Source: Phytophthora sp. 'mugwort'
Lineage: Eukaryota; Oomycota; Peronosporomycetes; Peronosporales; Peronosporaceae
Reading direction: 5' to 3'
Length of the DNA stretch: 64,000 bases
Assembly (NCBI GenBank): GCA_033558025.1
Contig: JAUCEF010000012.1
Location: 2,790,001-2,854,000 of the forward strand
This document shows, piece after piece, positions 1 through 11,667 of this stretch (within the stretch, counting starts at the first letter, position 1; each line of letters starts with the position of its first letter). The translations under genes and the position numbers were made by a program. The notes below the pieces were generated by a model that saw only the letters and a program-made list of their open reading frames with translations, was not told the DNA's origin and did not search any database.

Positions 1-1516
1 ACAGGTCGGCAGCGTTGCTGTCCCAGTACATCCCCGCGAGGTGGTTACTGTCGACGCGGTAGACGTACCAGCGTCCTTTTTCAAAGCGTCTCGACCCGTG
101 AGACTGCTGCTCGTCGTCAGTATCTCGGTTGAATCCATCGATGGAGATGTGAGACTCACAGCGCGCCATCACTGTCTCCTTTAACGACGAAGAGGACGAC
201 GTGGCCGGAAGGGAAGGCGCTGGTGGGCTTAAGTCGTTGCTGCTGATCGTCCTCTCCATCTCTTGCGGCTTGGGGAACCACGGCCGCAACATGGAACGGA
301 TGTTTACGACGCCGTCATTGTGCGCCCAACTTCCCGGTTCAAAGCCGTCAAAGATCATCGGAAGACTTCTAGCACGACGTCGAATGAGCCACTTGAGGCC
401 GTACATCGTCGGCATCTTAGACACGTCGAGCTTCCTAAGCTTGTACCACAAGTAACACACAACCAAGACGCTAGCAAGTGTTCGGAAACTGCGTCGTCTT
501 GCCACGACAGGCCACCACCTCGGAAATCGCCCCCAACGCAGCAACACGAGCAGCATGAGCGCTACTCCTTCGCCGTACGGGTGGTGCACAGTCTTGGGCG
601 ACGTCGTAATACTCAGTAAGTACAGCTTGTCCATGTGCTGCAGCTGAGCGTTGCGCGAGATGCGGTGCTCTGGTAGAGTGCCATGTACCACCAGATCTTG
701 CGACACGTTGACAGGTCCGTTGGCCACCAGCAGGTCCTTAAGCGAATATTTGTTCCAATGGTCCATGTGGAGATTTACGGCGTCCTTTAGTAGCGGGAAC
801 TTGCCGTACAACTTGATCCAGCATCCCAACACGATCGCCAGCAAGTGAACGGGACCTCCATAAACGACCTCGCCGTTCTCCATGCCAATCATATGCGTCA
901 GCGTAGAGCCCGTGAGCGGTCCCGCAATGCACGTGATGCTAGCTACCCACTTGTGTGAGCTGCCGACTCGAAAGAAATCGGCGCTGAGCATCTGGAACAG
1001 TTCAATCGCCGTCGTCGACCCGAAGCTATGGCCCAATAAATGCACGGGGTTGTCTTCACTCCACTTCGGATGTAGCGCCTTGTCGAACGCCTCCCCGTAG
1101 CGATCGTGGCCTAAAAACGCATAGAAAGTGTCAGTTTTAAGAGGCAAAGATCGAGCCACGTAGTCAGTTGTGTCACACAGAACGAGTGCACTCTACCCGC
1201 GTCGCTGGCGTGTTGCTGTCCATAGTCCACCCTCCCGCCTATCAATTGGTAAAAGATCTCACAGGCGCGATCATGGTCCGAGGACACGCCACCCACGTCC
1301 ACCAGCAGGTGGTTGGGATTCAATCGCTGCAGCTCCTTCTCGGGCCAGTAGGGGACCCAATGACCCCATAGTGGCCGCTGCTTCCCGTATCCGAAGACGC
1401 CTGTCAAGAAGGAGGTACAAAGGTGCCGATCAGAGACTCGTGGCTGTGTAATTGTTAGTGCTGATGGTCTACGTACCATGAATGAGGACGACGGGGAACT
1501 TGGTGCGGGCGCTCAT
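1..1516 (-). CDS. Lipase-like alpha/beta hydrolase, 3 exons, C-terminus beyond window
   Basis: This gene reads leftwards in three exons, 1516-1477, 1400-1197 and 1110 to beyond base 1. Introns at 1476-1401 and 1196-1111 (76 and 86 bp) have GT-AG ends and join the frames exactly. The first exon opens MSARTKFPVVLIHG, the oxyanion-loop strand typical of Staphylococcus-type lipases. The nucleophile elbow GHSFGS lies at about 1046-1004. Further along are NDGVVNIRSM and a DSNHLAGMY segment, which fit the acid and histidine parts of the catalytic triad in this family. At least 450 residues are visible. No signal peptide is seen, but a hydrophobic stretch near 440-470 could be a membrane anchor. The expected role is hydrolysis of acylglycerol or related esters. 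The family assignment is firm, but substrate and location are not known. The in-frame stop upstream of 1516 supports this start. Confidence 0.85.
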
Positions 1517-2329
1517 GGGGACGGGGCCAACACGGCAAATGGGCAGACGCACGGGGGACCCGACGCGAACAAGAGTGACCGTCGAGCCCCATCCCGCTCA
1601 ACTTCAACAAGTCCAGCGTAGCGCCCAATCAGTGCCAACCACTGCGGAAATCATCGAACAGAATGTCAAACATCCCCATACCCAGTCGCCGCAAGCTCTG
1701 TAGCTATTTGTGTATGAGCCTTATTGCGAGTTCTACTCGAACTTTCCGAACACGATTGATCCAATCGAGCGAGCGACATCGCCCAGCGAATCGACCAAAC
1801 TGCAAAACAGAATAAAATGTGACGACTGTACGTGAGCTGCACTCTGCTTTCCTTTCCGCACTCGCGAGTTTCCTTTGCTATGGCGTCCGACCAGCGCTCA
1901 TGATGTCCACTGCATCCTGATTAAGTGGTTTAAATAAAACATTTTGGCCAACCCCATCGACTTGTCGATTCGTTGGTGAGTTGTAGGGGGTGATTCTAAT
2001 CGATCAGGTTCCGCAATTTTGGCCGGAATTGGAATACAAACTTTGGGATTCAACACCCACGATAGGCGACACCCACAAAATATATAAGCCAAATTATTAC
2101 CTCTATTTCAATCCTACAGTATGCCTCACTTCTATTGATACCCCAGATAATGCATGGTAAGCGTACAAGACAATAGACGCCTCGGACTCCTATCGTTGTG
2201 CATCCAAGGACCAAACGTAGTCGGTCTCCTACTCTTCGTCGTTTGCAACTGCCGACGAACGCGCAGGTCGGGCTCATAAGATAAACCAAACGCGACGCTT
2301 GTTATCCTACAGGACGCTGCTGGATAAGA
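1517..2329. other. Intergenic, no gene seen
   Basis: I see no coding feature here. The stretch 1700-2290 is AT-richer than its neighbours and should hold the lipase promoter near 1520-1700. Confidence 0.5.
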
Positions 2330-2715
2330 GGCCCAGTCTTATTCTGGTGCGTCATAAAGTGCTCAAACCAGAGCCCCCAATAGATCGCGCAGCCCTGCCC
2401 GAATACAAGTTCGTCTCGCGTACCGTTTCCTCGATCAATGTGAAACCATCAGCGCGGTGCCAGAACTTCGCATCGCCATAGTTATGCTGCCGTCTCTTAA
2501 GATAAACTTGTGATATGACATATTGCTTGTAGAGAGGCAAATCGGTCTCCACTTTCTTGCCAAACGGACCGTCGGGGAATCTGTTTGGGCCGTAGAAGAC
2601 CTGCGTGGTGATCACGGGATCTTCGCCCGTAGCCCTGCACTTCTCGATAGCAGCACCCATGCTCCTCCCTCCCAAGACATCTCGGCGTTGTGCCAAGAGG
2701 TTTACCCCCTGGTGG
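2330..2715 (-). pseudogene. Aldo/keto reductase relic
   Basis: Minus-strand translation shows degraded but colinear AKR blocks: GAAIEKC, EDPVITTQVFYG, FPDGPFGK, FWHRADGF and IEETVRE. They match residues about 80-185 of the AKR at 52352-53451 better than those of the intact AKR next door at 3080. Both ends are missing and frames are broken beyond the EETVRE block. It sits head-to-head with the intact AKR about 370 bp away, so the two probably once shared a divergent promoter. It is a non-functional fragment. Confidence 0.8.
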
Positions 2716-3079
2716 TAGGCTCAGCGAATCGAGACCACGTCAGCTATTCCAGATGTCACCAAGATTGCTTAACCGCTGTCAGTTTCGCATCGCCCCTGAC
2801 CATTTTCAAATCCTGGGAGATTTCGTCAAGGAAACAAAAACACTTGATGTTTGTCCACAGTTTACTTAACCACCGTGATCATTTGGTAGTTTACTTAACC
2901 GCCGTATGTAGTCGAAGCTGATTGGCCACCAACTTGAAGTGGGGACTATTATTAAACTACTTGACCACATTCCGGCAGCTCTACGTAATCCAATCGCGTC
3001 CAGGATTGCGCTCGAGAACCAGAAGCTCACTTTGGAATTCCCCACCAACTGCGCACTCCACTACCACAACGAAAGCATC

Positions 3080-4150
3080 ATGGCATCTGCTACTTTTAAC
3101 GCCAAGTCTCCTCGCATGACCTACCGCTTCCTCGGAAACTCGGGTCTGCTCGTCTCTAAGCTCTCACTCGGTAGCTGGATGGACGCCGATGACAAGTACA
3201 CGGCCGAAGGGTGGTACGACATGATGAAGCTGGCCTTCGAGCACGGCGTCAACTTCTTCGACAACGCGGAGGCGTACGGTGGAGGTCTCGCTGAGAAGAA
3301 CATGGGTGCTGCCATCAAGAAGGGGATCGCTCAAGGCACCTGGAGCCGTGAGGACCTCGTGATCACCACCAAGGTCTTCTTCGGATCCAAGGGAATCTTA
3401 GAGAAGTCGGGCCCGAACAAGCAGGGTCTCAGCCGCAAGCACATCGTTGAGGGTACCGCGGCGTCGCTGAAAAGATTGGACCAGGAGTACGTCGACGTCA
3501 TCTTCTGCCACCGCCCCGACCCGTACACGCCCATTGAGGAGACTGTCCGAGCTATGAACTTTGTGATCAACCAAGGCTGGGCCTTCTATTGGGGAACCAG
3601 CCAGTGGTCTGCAGCCCAGATCATCGAAGCTTGCGAGATTGCGGACCGTCTTGGTCTGATCCGCCCTATTGTGGAGCAGCCCAGCTACAGCATCCTGGAC
3701 CGCAACAAAGTGGACTTCGAGTATGTGGATCTATACAAGAAGTACAAACTGGGACTTACCACGTGGTCGCCGCTGGCGTTTGGCGCGCTGACAGGCAAGT
3801 ACAGTTCTGGCACACCGGAGGGTTCTCGTATGGAGCGCGCGATATTTAAGGCTCTCGTCCCGGACTTCGCGGCAGGAGTGGCCAAGGCTGACAAGCTCAA
3901 GCCGGTGGCCACCAAGCTTGGCATCTCGTTGGCAGAACTCGCGCTTGCCTGGTGTGTGAGCAACGAGAACGTATCGACGGTCATGATCGGAGCCAAGACG
4001 TTGGCGCAGCTGGAGCAGAACTTGAAGGCGCTCGAAGCGGTGGAGAAGATCACGGCGGAGGTGAAGGCGGAGATCGACGCATTGGTGCCGTTTGTACCGG
4101 AACTGGCGAAGCCCGATGGAACTGCGATGATGCGCGCGCAACACCTGTAA
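3080..4150 (+). CDS. Aldo/keto reductase, potassium-channel beta-subunit type
   Basis: A single intact 356-residue ORF begins MASATFNAKSPRM. The frame is open upstream to 2939, but the ATG at 3080 is chosen because the homologous copies at 40508 and 52352 begin at the matching place. The AKR barrel shows LGNSGLLVSKLSLGSWMD, FFDNAEAYGGG (catalytic Asp and Tyr), EDLVITTK (catalytic Lys), FCHRPD (catalytic His) and the cofactor-binding VSTVMIGAK near the C-terminus. These are the marks of the AKR6/Kv-beta group, NADPH-dependent carbonyl reductases; no channel-binding function can be claimed. The gene is intronless. An A19 tract begins 59 bp after the stop. An inverted near-copy, now a pseudogene, lies at 39438-40508, and homology between them covers the promoter and ends at the stop codon. 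Confidence 0.92.
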   Translation: MASATFNAKSPRMTYRFLGNSGLLVSKLSLGSWMDADDKYTAEGWYDMMKLAFEHGVNFFDNAEAYGGGLAEKNMGAAIKKGIAQGTWSREDLVITTKVFFGSKGILEKSGPNKQGLSRKHIVEGTAASLKRLDQEYVDVIFCHRPDPYTPIEETVRAMNFVINQGWAFYWGTSQWSAAQIIEACEIADRLGLIRPIVEQPSYSILDRNKVDFEYVDLYKKYKLGLTTWSPLAFGALTGKYSSGTPEGSRMERAIFKALVPDFAAGVAKADKLKPVATKLGISLAELALAWCVSNENVSTVMIGAKTLAQLEQNLKALEAVEKITAEVKAEIDALVPFVPELAKPDGTAMMRAQHL

Positions 4151-4209
4151 GGTGCTTAAAGATCTCTTTCATCGATATCTCTCGTAAGCATTGCAATCGA
4201 CTTCAAAGT

Positions 4210-4228
4210 AAAAAAAAAAAAAAAAAAA
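4210..4228 (+). repeat. A19 homopolymer tract
   Basis: Nineteen consecutive A residues begin 59 bp after the AKR stop codon. This could be a simple-sequence tract or the trace of a retroposed poly(A) tail. Confidence 0.7.
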
Positions 4229-5189
4229 TCTGTTGTCACTTCATATTAACACATACCGGTATGGAAGCAATAACATGTTACTTTATGGTTAACCATTCTT
4301 ACACCTTTGTCCAACATGTAACGGTGATGTTTCTTCCACACATGCTTCGGGCCGTTGCTCGAAGCAACGCCGATACGTTCCCGTTTTTCACACACCAAAT
4401 CCGCCAGGGAGATGTCAACTTCTTAGCCACATTTGTCTGCTTGTACCCGGAGCTGTGTTTGCCTCAAGGACTCCAATATAGAGTGATGGATACCGAGGTG
4501 AAAAATCTCACTAGTTGTGCTCGATTCTCGTCTCGATTCCAGACACTGTCGGCAAGCACATCCATGCAACGCCTGACTTTATGGCGTGTCGCCAAGGCGG
4601 ACAAGCTGAGACGGATATAAGAAAAGCTAGACGCTAAGGTGCGGGACGTTGCTGGACAATATGCAAGTGAGGGCTTGAGTCATGTGCACGCACAGTTGTT
4701 TCAGTTGCAAAAATCGATGTTTTGGTGGCGTTTCAGTTGATTGAAGTGGATCGCAGAGATTCCTTCGCACTTGTTGTGTTTGTCGAAGCTAGCAACCACC
4801 CTGGGCAAGCCAAGTGGAGTTCAATTTTTTGGACGTTTGCAGTTGGGATGGCGTACTGATTGATACAAACAAGTGAGCCATTCGAACTCGCGACGCAGCA
4901 CTTGATCGCACCGCTAACTTCATTACGCAACGGCAGGTACCAATATAGTGACAAAGGTTATCGGATATAAAGGTGTTTCATACCTGATTTATTTGTGATT
5001 GGTATGTAGTATCAAAGGATAGCGAATTATGCATCAGTGAGACAACCGTTACTTAGCGACATGTCGTCAGTTATGCAGCATAATTTATGCCTCAGACTTC
5101 ATTTAGCTCGCTATTGACGCAGAGTTCTTGTGCCTGCCACCCCAATTCACCCTGTCTGCTGCCATTTACCAGCTATTCCTGACGCTGTC
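4229..5189. other. Intergenic, no gene seen
   Basis: No supported gene. A short run near 4588-4612 reads VAKADKL in frame and resembles an AKR motif, but the surroundings show no AKR homology, so it is not called. The Nudix promoter should lie at about 5050-5189. Confidence 0.5.
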
Positions 5190-5936
5190 ATGACCGACAG
5201 CAGCGACTCCGACGTCAGTGGGGACGCAATGGTGGTGCAGCCACCAGTTTTATCGCCGCCCAACAAGCGCAGCCCCACGGGCATGCACAAGGACCTGATG
5301 GATGGCGGCCGCACGCGGCTGTCGAGCCGCCTGCTGAAGTCCCGCGTGGGGCGCGACAAGCAGCGGTATGATGGTAAGACGCGGCTTCTGGCGTGCATCG
5401 TGGTCTCGTGCTCCCGCCTCGCCAGCGACGAGTTCCTACTCATCTCGAGTTCCAAGCATCCGACGCAGTGGATATTGCCCAAGGGCGGCTGGGAGGATGA
5501 CGAGTCCCTCGTGGAGAGCGCACTGCGCGAAGCCGACGAGGAAGCCGGAGTACGTCTACCATAGTCAGTATCCGTTTTGTGAGTTTGTTGCTGACTTATG
5601 TTGCTCCAGGTGACGGGTCACATTATGGGCTCGCTGGGCACGCTGAACTTTTTCAGCCAACACGGGAAGCCTTGCCGGTTCTACGGCTTCAGGCTCGAGG
5701 CCACGCAGGTCTTCGAGGACTGGGCCGAGAACACTCGCCAGCGCAAGTGGGTACGTTCAGTATGTAGTCGGTCGCCATCAGTTCTGGAAGGTCGCCATGA
5801 TATTTATTTGAGAACAAAACTAACACGTTATGCGTATTGTAACTGCTACCACTAGGTCTCCTTCGACAAGGCACGCGAGCTGCTTCAGCACCGGCCGGAG
5901 CTGGTTGAGATGGTGGCGCGCGCCGCCGCACTCTAA
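5190..5936 (+). CDS. Nudix hydrolase, diphosphoinositol polyphosphate phosphohydrolase-like
   Basis: Three exons, 5190-5549, 5610-5750 and 5856-5936, encode about 193 residues. Both introns (60 and 105 bp) are GT-AG and keep the frame. A complete Nudix box lies at the exon 1-2 junction: G-G-W-E-D-D-E, then seven residues, then READEEAGV, matching GX5EX7REUXEEXGU. The flanking ILPKGGWE and RFYGFRLE features are those of the DIPP/Aps1 branch, which removes pyrophosphates from inositol pyrophosphates and also cleaves diadenosine polyphosphates. The N-terminal 65 residues are acidic then basic and probably disordered. I chose the ATG at 5190 (MTDSSDSDVSG) over the in-frame one at 5130 because the intervening residues look untranslated; this is uncertain. 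A degraded copy of the 3' end and downstream flank is at about 19075-19232. Confidence 0.88.
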
Positions 5937-6204
5937 GGTTGCCAACCTATTTAACCGCACCATAGACTTAACTGTAACAACGTACAACATGCACCACTGA
6001 TCACCGAAACACATACGGTGCTACCAAAAAGGCAACATTTCAATTAGGTACTGTACATGTACGTGTAGGGTAATTCACAATATATATGGAGTGATCAGCA
6101 AACATTTCACTTTTCCAGCCTTTCTCGCCAAAATACGGAGTGCTAATAAAATAATTTTTTAAGACCTTATCGGTTCGTGGAGTTACAAAGCGGACGTCGG
6201 GGCA

Positions 6205-6591
6205 TACACCTTTTCCAGCCGTAGTTCGGCAAGTGCCGGTACGAATTTATCAAGAACAAATCCGAATTCGCGAAGAGCAACGTCAAATTCATGCTATCTG
6301 TTAAACACAATAGCTGCCAAAACTTGTCGAGCAAAAAAGGTGGCAGCATGGTGCACGGTGCAAACTTCAGCTTCCTACCGGCATGTCTTGCAGGTTAATC
6401 ACCTTCATGTAAAGCGCAAGGTGTGCCGATAGAACTCGCGGCAGTGCTGGACATATGCGGTCAGAGGTTGATATCCTCTTCAGTATCTCGTCTTACAATG
6501 AGTGCTGGATTTGAAGTTGCTCTTCATGGATTTGCATTTGGTCATGACGGATTTCAGCGGTACTTGCCGAACTACGGCTGGAAAAAGTGTA
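6205..6591. repeat. Inverted-repeat element, MITE-like
   Basis: Two 36-nt arms, 6205-6240 and 6556-6591, are inverted copies with about three mismatches. Both contain ttttccagccgtagttcggc on one strand or its complement on the other. The 315-bp interior has no protein of recognisable family. The structure fits a non-autonomous foldback or MITE, though no target-site duplication was found. Confidence 0.55.
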
Positions 6592-6945
6592 GTCAAGGTG
6601 TCTAAGGCGTCCGACCTGTAACGGGGTTACATGAAGGTAACATGAGTGTACCCGTGCTACGTGTCACCTTGCAGTAAGTGGTACTTGGTACCAATTGTAT
6701 TAACGGGATTTCAGTACGTGGCCACAGGCCACTCGATATGCATTTGACTAGGTTAAGCTATGGTAGATGGTTAGAGTCATACATTTACATTACAGGCGGC
6801 TTTGCCACATATAAGCAAAAAAATAACATCTCAGTTTTAGCATCAAAGAGAGTATTGTCCTATGTTTAGGAATACTGGCTCTTTGAGTCTCTAGTGGTAT
6901 AACTAGAGAGATCTAAACCTCTGCGGAGACCTTAGGGCTTATGAT

Positions 6946-7280
6946 TGTTGTCAGGGAGGCGTCTCGTCTAGCCCCAGCGTACCAGTAGAAACCGGTATGG
7001 CCTTCAAGTCCGTGGAGCCATAATCACTTGTGATTATGGAACACTGATGATGACACATGGATTACGAGACGCTGTTGACGTATAGACGTTACGGACACGT
7101 GGGTACAAGATTGTGGGTACAAAATGGGGATACGACGTGTCACTCGCTGATTGGAAGGAAGAACTCAGTAGCCAGTAAGGAATCCAGTAGAGTGTATCCA
7201 GTAGGTAGAAGAGAGGCTTAGAGTAGCTTAGCGAACTAAGGACCGAATCAATCACTTTGCATTTTGCTCTAAAGACCACA
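6946..7280 (+). repeat. Copia 5' LTR
   Basis: This 335-bp direct repeat matches 11346-11667. It carries a 14-bp insertion-like difference around 7108-7121 (an extra gtgggtacaa-type duplication) relative to the right copy. Confidence 0.92.
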
Positions 7281-7292
7281 AGCCTCTTGGTT

Positions 7293-8696
7293 ATGAGCCC
7301 AAGCCCCGCAGACTCTGCCCAAGACTTCGACTACGCCTTCGCCATGGACAACCCCACGACTACAACCGCTCGCATCAATAAGTTCGACGGAATCAACTTC
7401 CACACGTGGAAGTTCAAGATGCAAATGGTGCTCGAGGAGCGCGACCTGTGGGAAGTCGTATGCGGTGATACGAAGCTGGAGAACTGCACCATGGCGTTGG
7501 ATCAAGCGGCCTTCAAGCGGAAGTCGCGCAAGGCGATGGCGATCATCTGCCTCGCGTTAGAGGATTCGCAGCTACCGTTGGTCCGGTCGGCGAGTGACGC
7601 GCATGATGCATGGTTAAGGCTGGAAGGACACTTCGAGAAGAAGAACTTGGCCAATAAGCTCTTCCTTCGTCGACTTCACGACGATGATGGACGAAGGTGA
7701 TGATGTGCTGGAGCACATCAACAAGATCAAGACGCAGGCGAAACAGCTGGATGCGGTGGGCGCTCCGGTCAGCGAAGACGACTTGGTGATCACGCTTCTG
7801 GGAAGTCTCAGCGAGTCGTACCAGTTCTTCATCATGGCGTTGGAGTCAAAGGCGCCTCGCTATCGTGGGAACTCGTGACGTCTCGGCTGCTGCATGAGGA
7901 CATGAAGCGCAAGGATCAAGGTGGTGGTGTTGATGGTACCACGCACGGACAAGCGTTCATGACGAGCGATAGCGGAAAGCGCAGGGGTCGTCAGGCGCCG
8001 AAGACGAGTGCCTGTCACTACTGTGGCGAACAAGGGCATTGGATCGAAGCAAGTGCCCTGTTAGGATGCACGAGAACGCGGGACGCCAGAAACCGCAGCG
8101 TGCAAGCGTCGCTCAAGTGGAAGAAGAATCGGGTGACTACCTGTTCTCGGTTGGTGGCAAGGGCACCAAGTCGAGTGAAGCTTGGGAGGTCGACTCTGGT
8201 GCGACGCAGCACATGACGTACTCCAAAAAGTACATGAATAATTACAAGAAGATCTCTCCGGTGGACGTACGCCTCGCGGACGATGGTGTTGTTCAAGCGG
8301 TGGGGACCGGCGGCATTGTAATGTCGATGAAGACGCCACAAGGGAGGGGTGTGCTTACCAGTGTGTGGCACATCCCGAAGTTGTCACGGAACTTGTTCTC
8401 CGTTGGATGTTTCACCAACGATGCTGGTCCGGTTACGTTCGAATCCGACGGGTGCTTCACCACGTCAAGAAGCATCAAGTGGAAGCTTGGTGAGCGCGCG
8501 GGCAAGGGACTGTTCAAGTTGTGCATGACTCCGATCATGCCGGACGAGGCCAACATGTCGAGCTCGAAGGATCGCAATGGGGACACCACTTCGTACCTCT
8601 GGCACCTTCGGCTTGGACACATTGACCACGGCGGTCTAGACGCCATCATCAAGAAGGGCTATGGCGTTGAAACTGACGTCACGGCAGTGAAGAAGT
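7293..8696 (+). pseudogene. Copia gag and protease, frameshifted
   Basis: The gag opens MSPSPADSAQDF at 7293. A retroviral-type gag region (FDGINFHTWKFKM, UBN2-like) runs to about 7680, where the frame shifts; it then continues to a stop at 7878. A zinc knuckle, CHYCGEQGHW, lies at about 8011-8041 and is cut from its last Cys (KCPVRMHE) by another frameshift. The protease active site WEVDSGATQHMT is at about 8185-8218, followed by the GAG-pre-integrase segment LWHLRLGHID. The frame ends at a stop near 8696. Nucleic-acid packaging and proteolysis are the family roles, but this copy cannot make an intact polyprotein. Confidence 0.9.
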
Positions 8697-11340
8697 GAGA
8701 GTTATGTGATGGGTGTGCAATCGGCAAGCAAACTCGAGTGAGCTACATGCCAAAGTCACTGAGTCACGCCCGACAACTGCTGGAAGTCATCCACAGCGAT
8801 GTGTGCGGTCCCATGCAGTCGTCGACGTTTAGCGGTAAGCGGAATATATTTCGTTACATTCATCGACGAGTACTCGCACTTTTGTGTGGTGTATTTACTT
8901 CGAAACAAGTCGGAAGTGGCGGACAAGTTTGCCGAGTTTGTCGCTTATGCGGAAACCCAAACTGGCAAAGTTGTGGAAGCACTTCGCTGCGACAACGGTG
9001 GCGAATATACTCAGGCGAGATGGCCAAGTTCTGCAAGCGTCGCGGTATCGAACAGAAGTTCACGCCACCCTACACTCCGCAGTTGAACGGGGTAGCGGAA
9101 CGAATGAATCGAACGCTGGTGGAATGCGCGCGCTGCATGTTGGAGCATGCAGGATTGTCCAAGTCGTATTGGGGGGAAGCTGTGATGACCGCTTCTTTCC
9201 TTCGCAATCGGTGTCCGACGTTCGCTACTAGCGACGACAAGTCGCCGCACCAAGTTTGGACTGAGAAGAAACCGTTGCTGGCAAAACTGAAGGTATTCGG
9301 TTGCCATGCGTATGTGACGGTCCCGAAGGAAAAACGCACCAAGCTCGACGCTCGAGCAGTACAATGTCATTCTCTCGGTACTCGGAGCATGAGAAATCGT
9401 ATTGCTTCGAGGTGATTAAGAGCGGTCGCGTACTGGTCAGTCGCGATGCGCAGTTTATGGAGGACGTTTTTCGACGGTGGGAGACGCAGTTACGACCAAG
9501 ATGCTGTCGTTGAACTTCAAGATGAAGTGTCAACAGATCAAGAAACATCGTCCGAAGATGAGTCTCAAGACGATTCGGTGCCGCTCCAAGACTTTGAGTC
9601 CGGCACGAAGCGACAACAGCGGACGCAATCGCTTGAAGAGTCTGTGGAAATTCCACGAAGTAAGCGACAAAGCCGACCGCAGACACTGGAAGAGATGTCA
9701 GCGATCGCAAGAGGAGAAGAAGACTACGAAGCGGCCTATGTTGTGGATTCGGTGGGAGAAATGCCGACCACGTTCAAGTCGGCGATGGAATCCAGCAACG
9801 CGGCTAAGTGGAAGGATGCGTGCGACTCAGAAGTCAACTCGCTTCGCAAGAACAAGACATAGGTGTTGGTGCCATTGCGAAAGGGTCGCAAGGCAATCGG
9901 CTGCCGATGGGTATTTCGCATCAAGGAGAATCAAACTGAGAGAACGAGCGATTCAAGGCGCAACTAGTGGCCAAGGGATTTCACAGAAGTACGGCATCGA
10001 CTATGAAGAAACGCTTGCGCCGGTAGCCAAGTTCACGTCGATCAGGATTCTGCTCAATTTGGCGGCTTAGTACAACCTGACGGTGCACCAGATGGATGTC
10101 AAGACAGCTTTTTCTCAACGGACTACTTGACGAAGACATCTACATGGCGTAGCCGGACGGATATGTCGATGAAGTTCACCCAGACTATGTCTGCCAGCTG
10201 AAACGCTCCCTTTACGGTTTGAAGCAGTCGCCGCGGATGTGGAACCAGACCATCGACAAGTTCATGCTGGAAGTGGGGTTCACGAAGGGCAAAACCGATC
10301 ACTGCATCTACGTCAAGTGGGACAATCAAGACATGATCTTCGTCGCACGCTATGTCGACGACCTGGTCCTCACATTCAACAACGACGAGCTGCTCCAGAT
10401 GACGGAAAAGGCACTAAGTGAGCGGTTCGAGATGACTGACCTCGGCCAACTCAAGTACTTCCTCGGCATGGAAATCGATCAAGATGTTGCAAGTGGCAAA
10501 GTGTCCATGCGTCAGACCAAGTTTGCGAAAGACATTCTGGAGAAGTTTGGCATGGAGAGCAGCAACCTCGTCAAGACGCCACAAGATCCAGGACTCAAGT
10601 TGACCAAGGCCATGTGCGAAGGGAGGCCGCAAGCATGAGGAGACCATGGCAAAGGTGCCGTACCGCAATGCTGTCGGCTGCCTGATGTATCTCATGGTGG
10701 GGACTCGACCGGACCTCGCTGCTGCAGTGGGAGTTCTCAGCCAATTTGCTTCAGATCCTTGTCCGACACACTGGCAGGCGCTCAAGAGGGTTTTTAGGTA
10801 CATTCAAGGGACCAAGGCACACGGTATCGAGTTCCAAGTCAGCTGCAAGAACGGGCTCGAAGGATACTCAGATGCAGATTGGGCTGGCGACGTGGAAACT
10901 CGACGGAGCACAAGCGGCTACGCGTTCATGATGAACGGCGGGTGCATCCGCTGGAGAAACAAGAAGCAGCGCACCGTGGCGCTGTCATCGGCGGAGGCGG
11001 AATACATGGCGCTGACTGAAGCAGCACAAGAGGTGATTTGACTGAAGGCATTTCTGTGTGAACTCGGCGAGATGAAGAACGATGAAGTAGTCAAGATTTA
11101 CGAGGATAATCAAGGCTCCATCGCGTTGGCCAAGAACCCCGAGTTTCACAAGCGCACTAAGCACATCGACATCCGCTACACTTTGTTCTCGAGAAAGTGG
11201 AAGACGGCCAAGTGGTGTTGCAATATTACTCGACGAAGGACATGAAGGCAGATCTGATGACCAAGCCGATTACCGCTGTCCAGTTCGAAAGCCTTCGAAG
11301 CATGCTGGGAATTCAAGCACCAAGCGCTGCCGAGCCGAGT
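8697..11340 (+). pseudogene. Copia integrase, reverse transcriptase and RNase H, frameshifted
   Basis: Integrase pieces are visible in several frames: HSDVCGPM, TFIDEYSHF (first acidic residue), RCDNGGEY (second) and PQLNGVAERMNRTL (third). Reverse transcriptase follows with LVAKGFSQKYGIDY, DVKTAF, SLYGLKQSPRMWN and the catalytic YVDDLVL near 10351. RNase H is marked by DADWAGD, RSTSGYAF and LSSAEAEYMAL at 10865-11020. At least five stops or frameshifts interrupt it, including stops at about 10068, 10150 and 11039. Confidence 0.9.
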
Positions 11341-11345
11341 GGGAG

Positions 11346-11667
11346 TGTTGTCAAGGAGGCGCCTCGTCCAGCCCCAGCGTACCAATAGAAACCGGTATGG
11401 CCTTCAAGTCCGTGGAGCCATAATCACTTGTGATTATGGAACACTGATGATGACACATGGATTACGAGACGCTGTTGACGTATCGACGATTACGCACACG
11501 TGGGTACAAGATGGGGATACGACGTGTCACTTGCTGATTGGATGGAAGAACTCAGTAGCCAGTAAGGAATCCAGTAGAGTGTATCCAGTAGGTAGAAGAG
11601 AGGCTTAAAGTAGCTTAGCGAATTAAGGGCCGAATCAATCACTTTGCATTTTGCTCTAAAGACCACA
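11346..11667 (+). repeat. Copia 3' LTR
   Basis: This 322-bp repeat matches 6946-7280, beginning TGTTGTCAAGGAGG directly after the purine-rich tract. Confidence 0.92.

Larger units (their letters stand above)
6946..11667 (+). mobile_element. Decayed Ty1/Copia LTR retrotransposon
   Basis: The element is bounded by two LTRs of 335 and 322 bp that are about 95% identical by eye, beginning TGTTGTCA and ending ACCACA. A purine-rich tract (agtgggag) directly precedes the right LTR, and a candidate primer-binding site (ttggttatgagccc) follows the left one. Domain order is gag, protease, integrase, reverse transcriptase, RNase H, which defines Copia. Several frameshifts and in-frame stops make it non-autonomous. 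The right LTR abuts the remnant of a Gypsy 5' LTR, so it probably inserted there. No matching 5-bp target duplication was found. Confidence 0.93.

Noticed and set aside
4570..4615. VAKADKL match to the AKR C-terminal region
   Set aside because: Only seven residues match and the flanks do not align.
3952..4620. Long plus-strand ORF covering the AKR 3' end and the A19 tract
   Set aside because: It is an out-of-frame shadow of the AKR coding region extended through low-complexity sequence.
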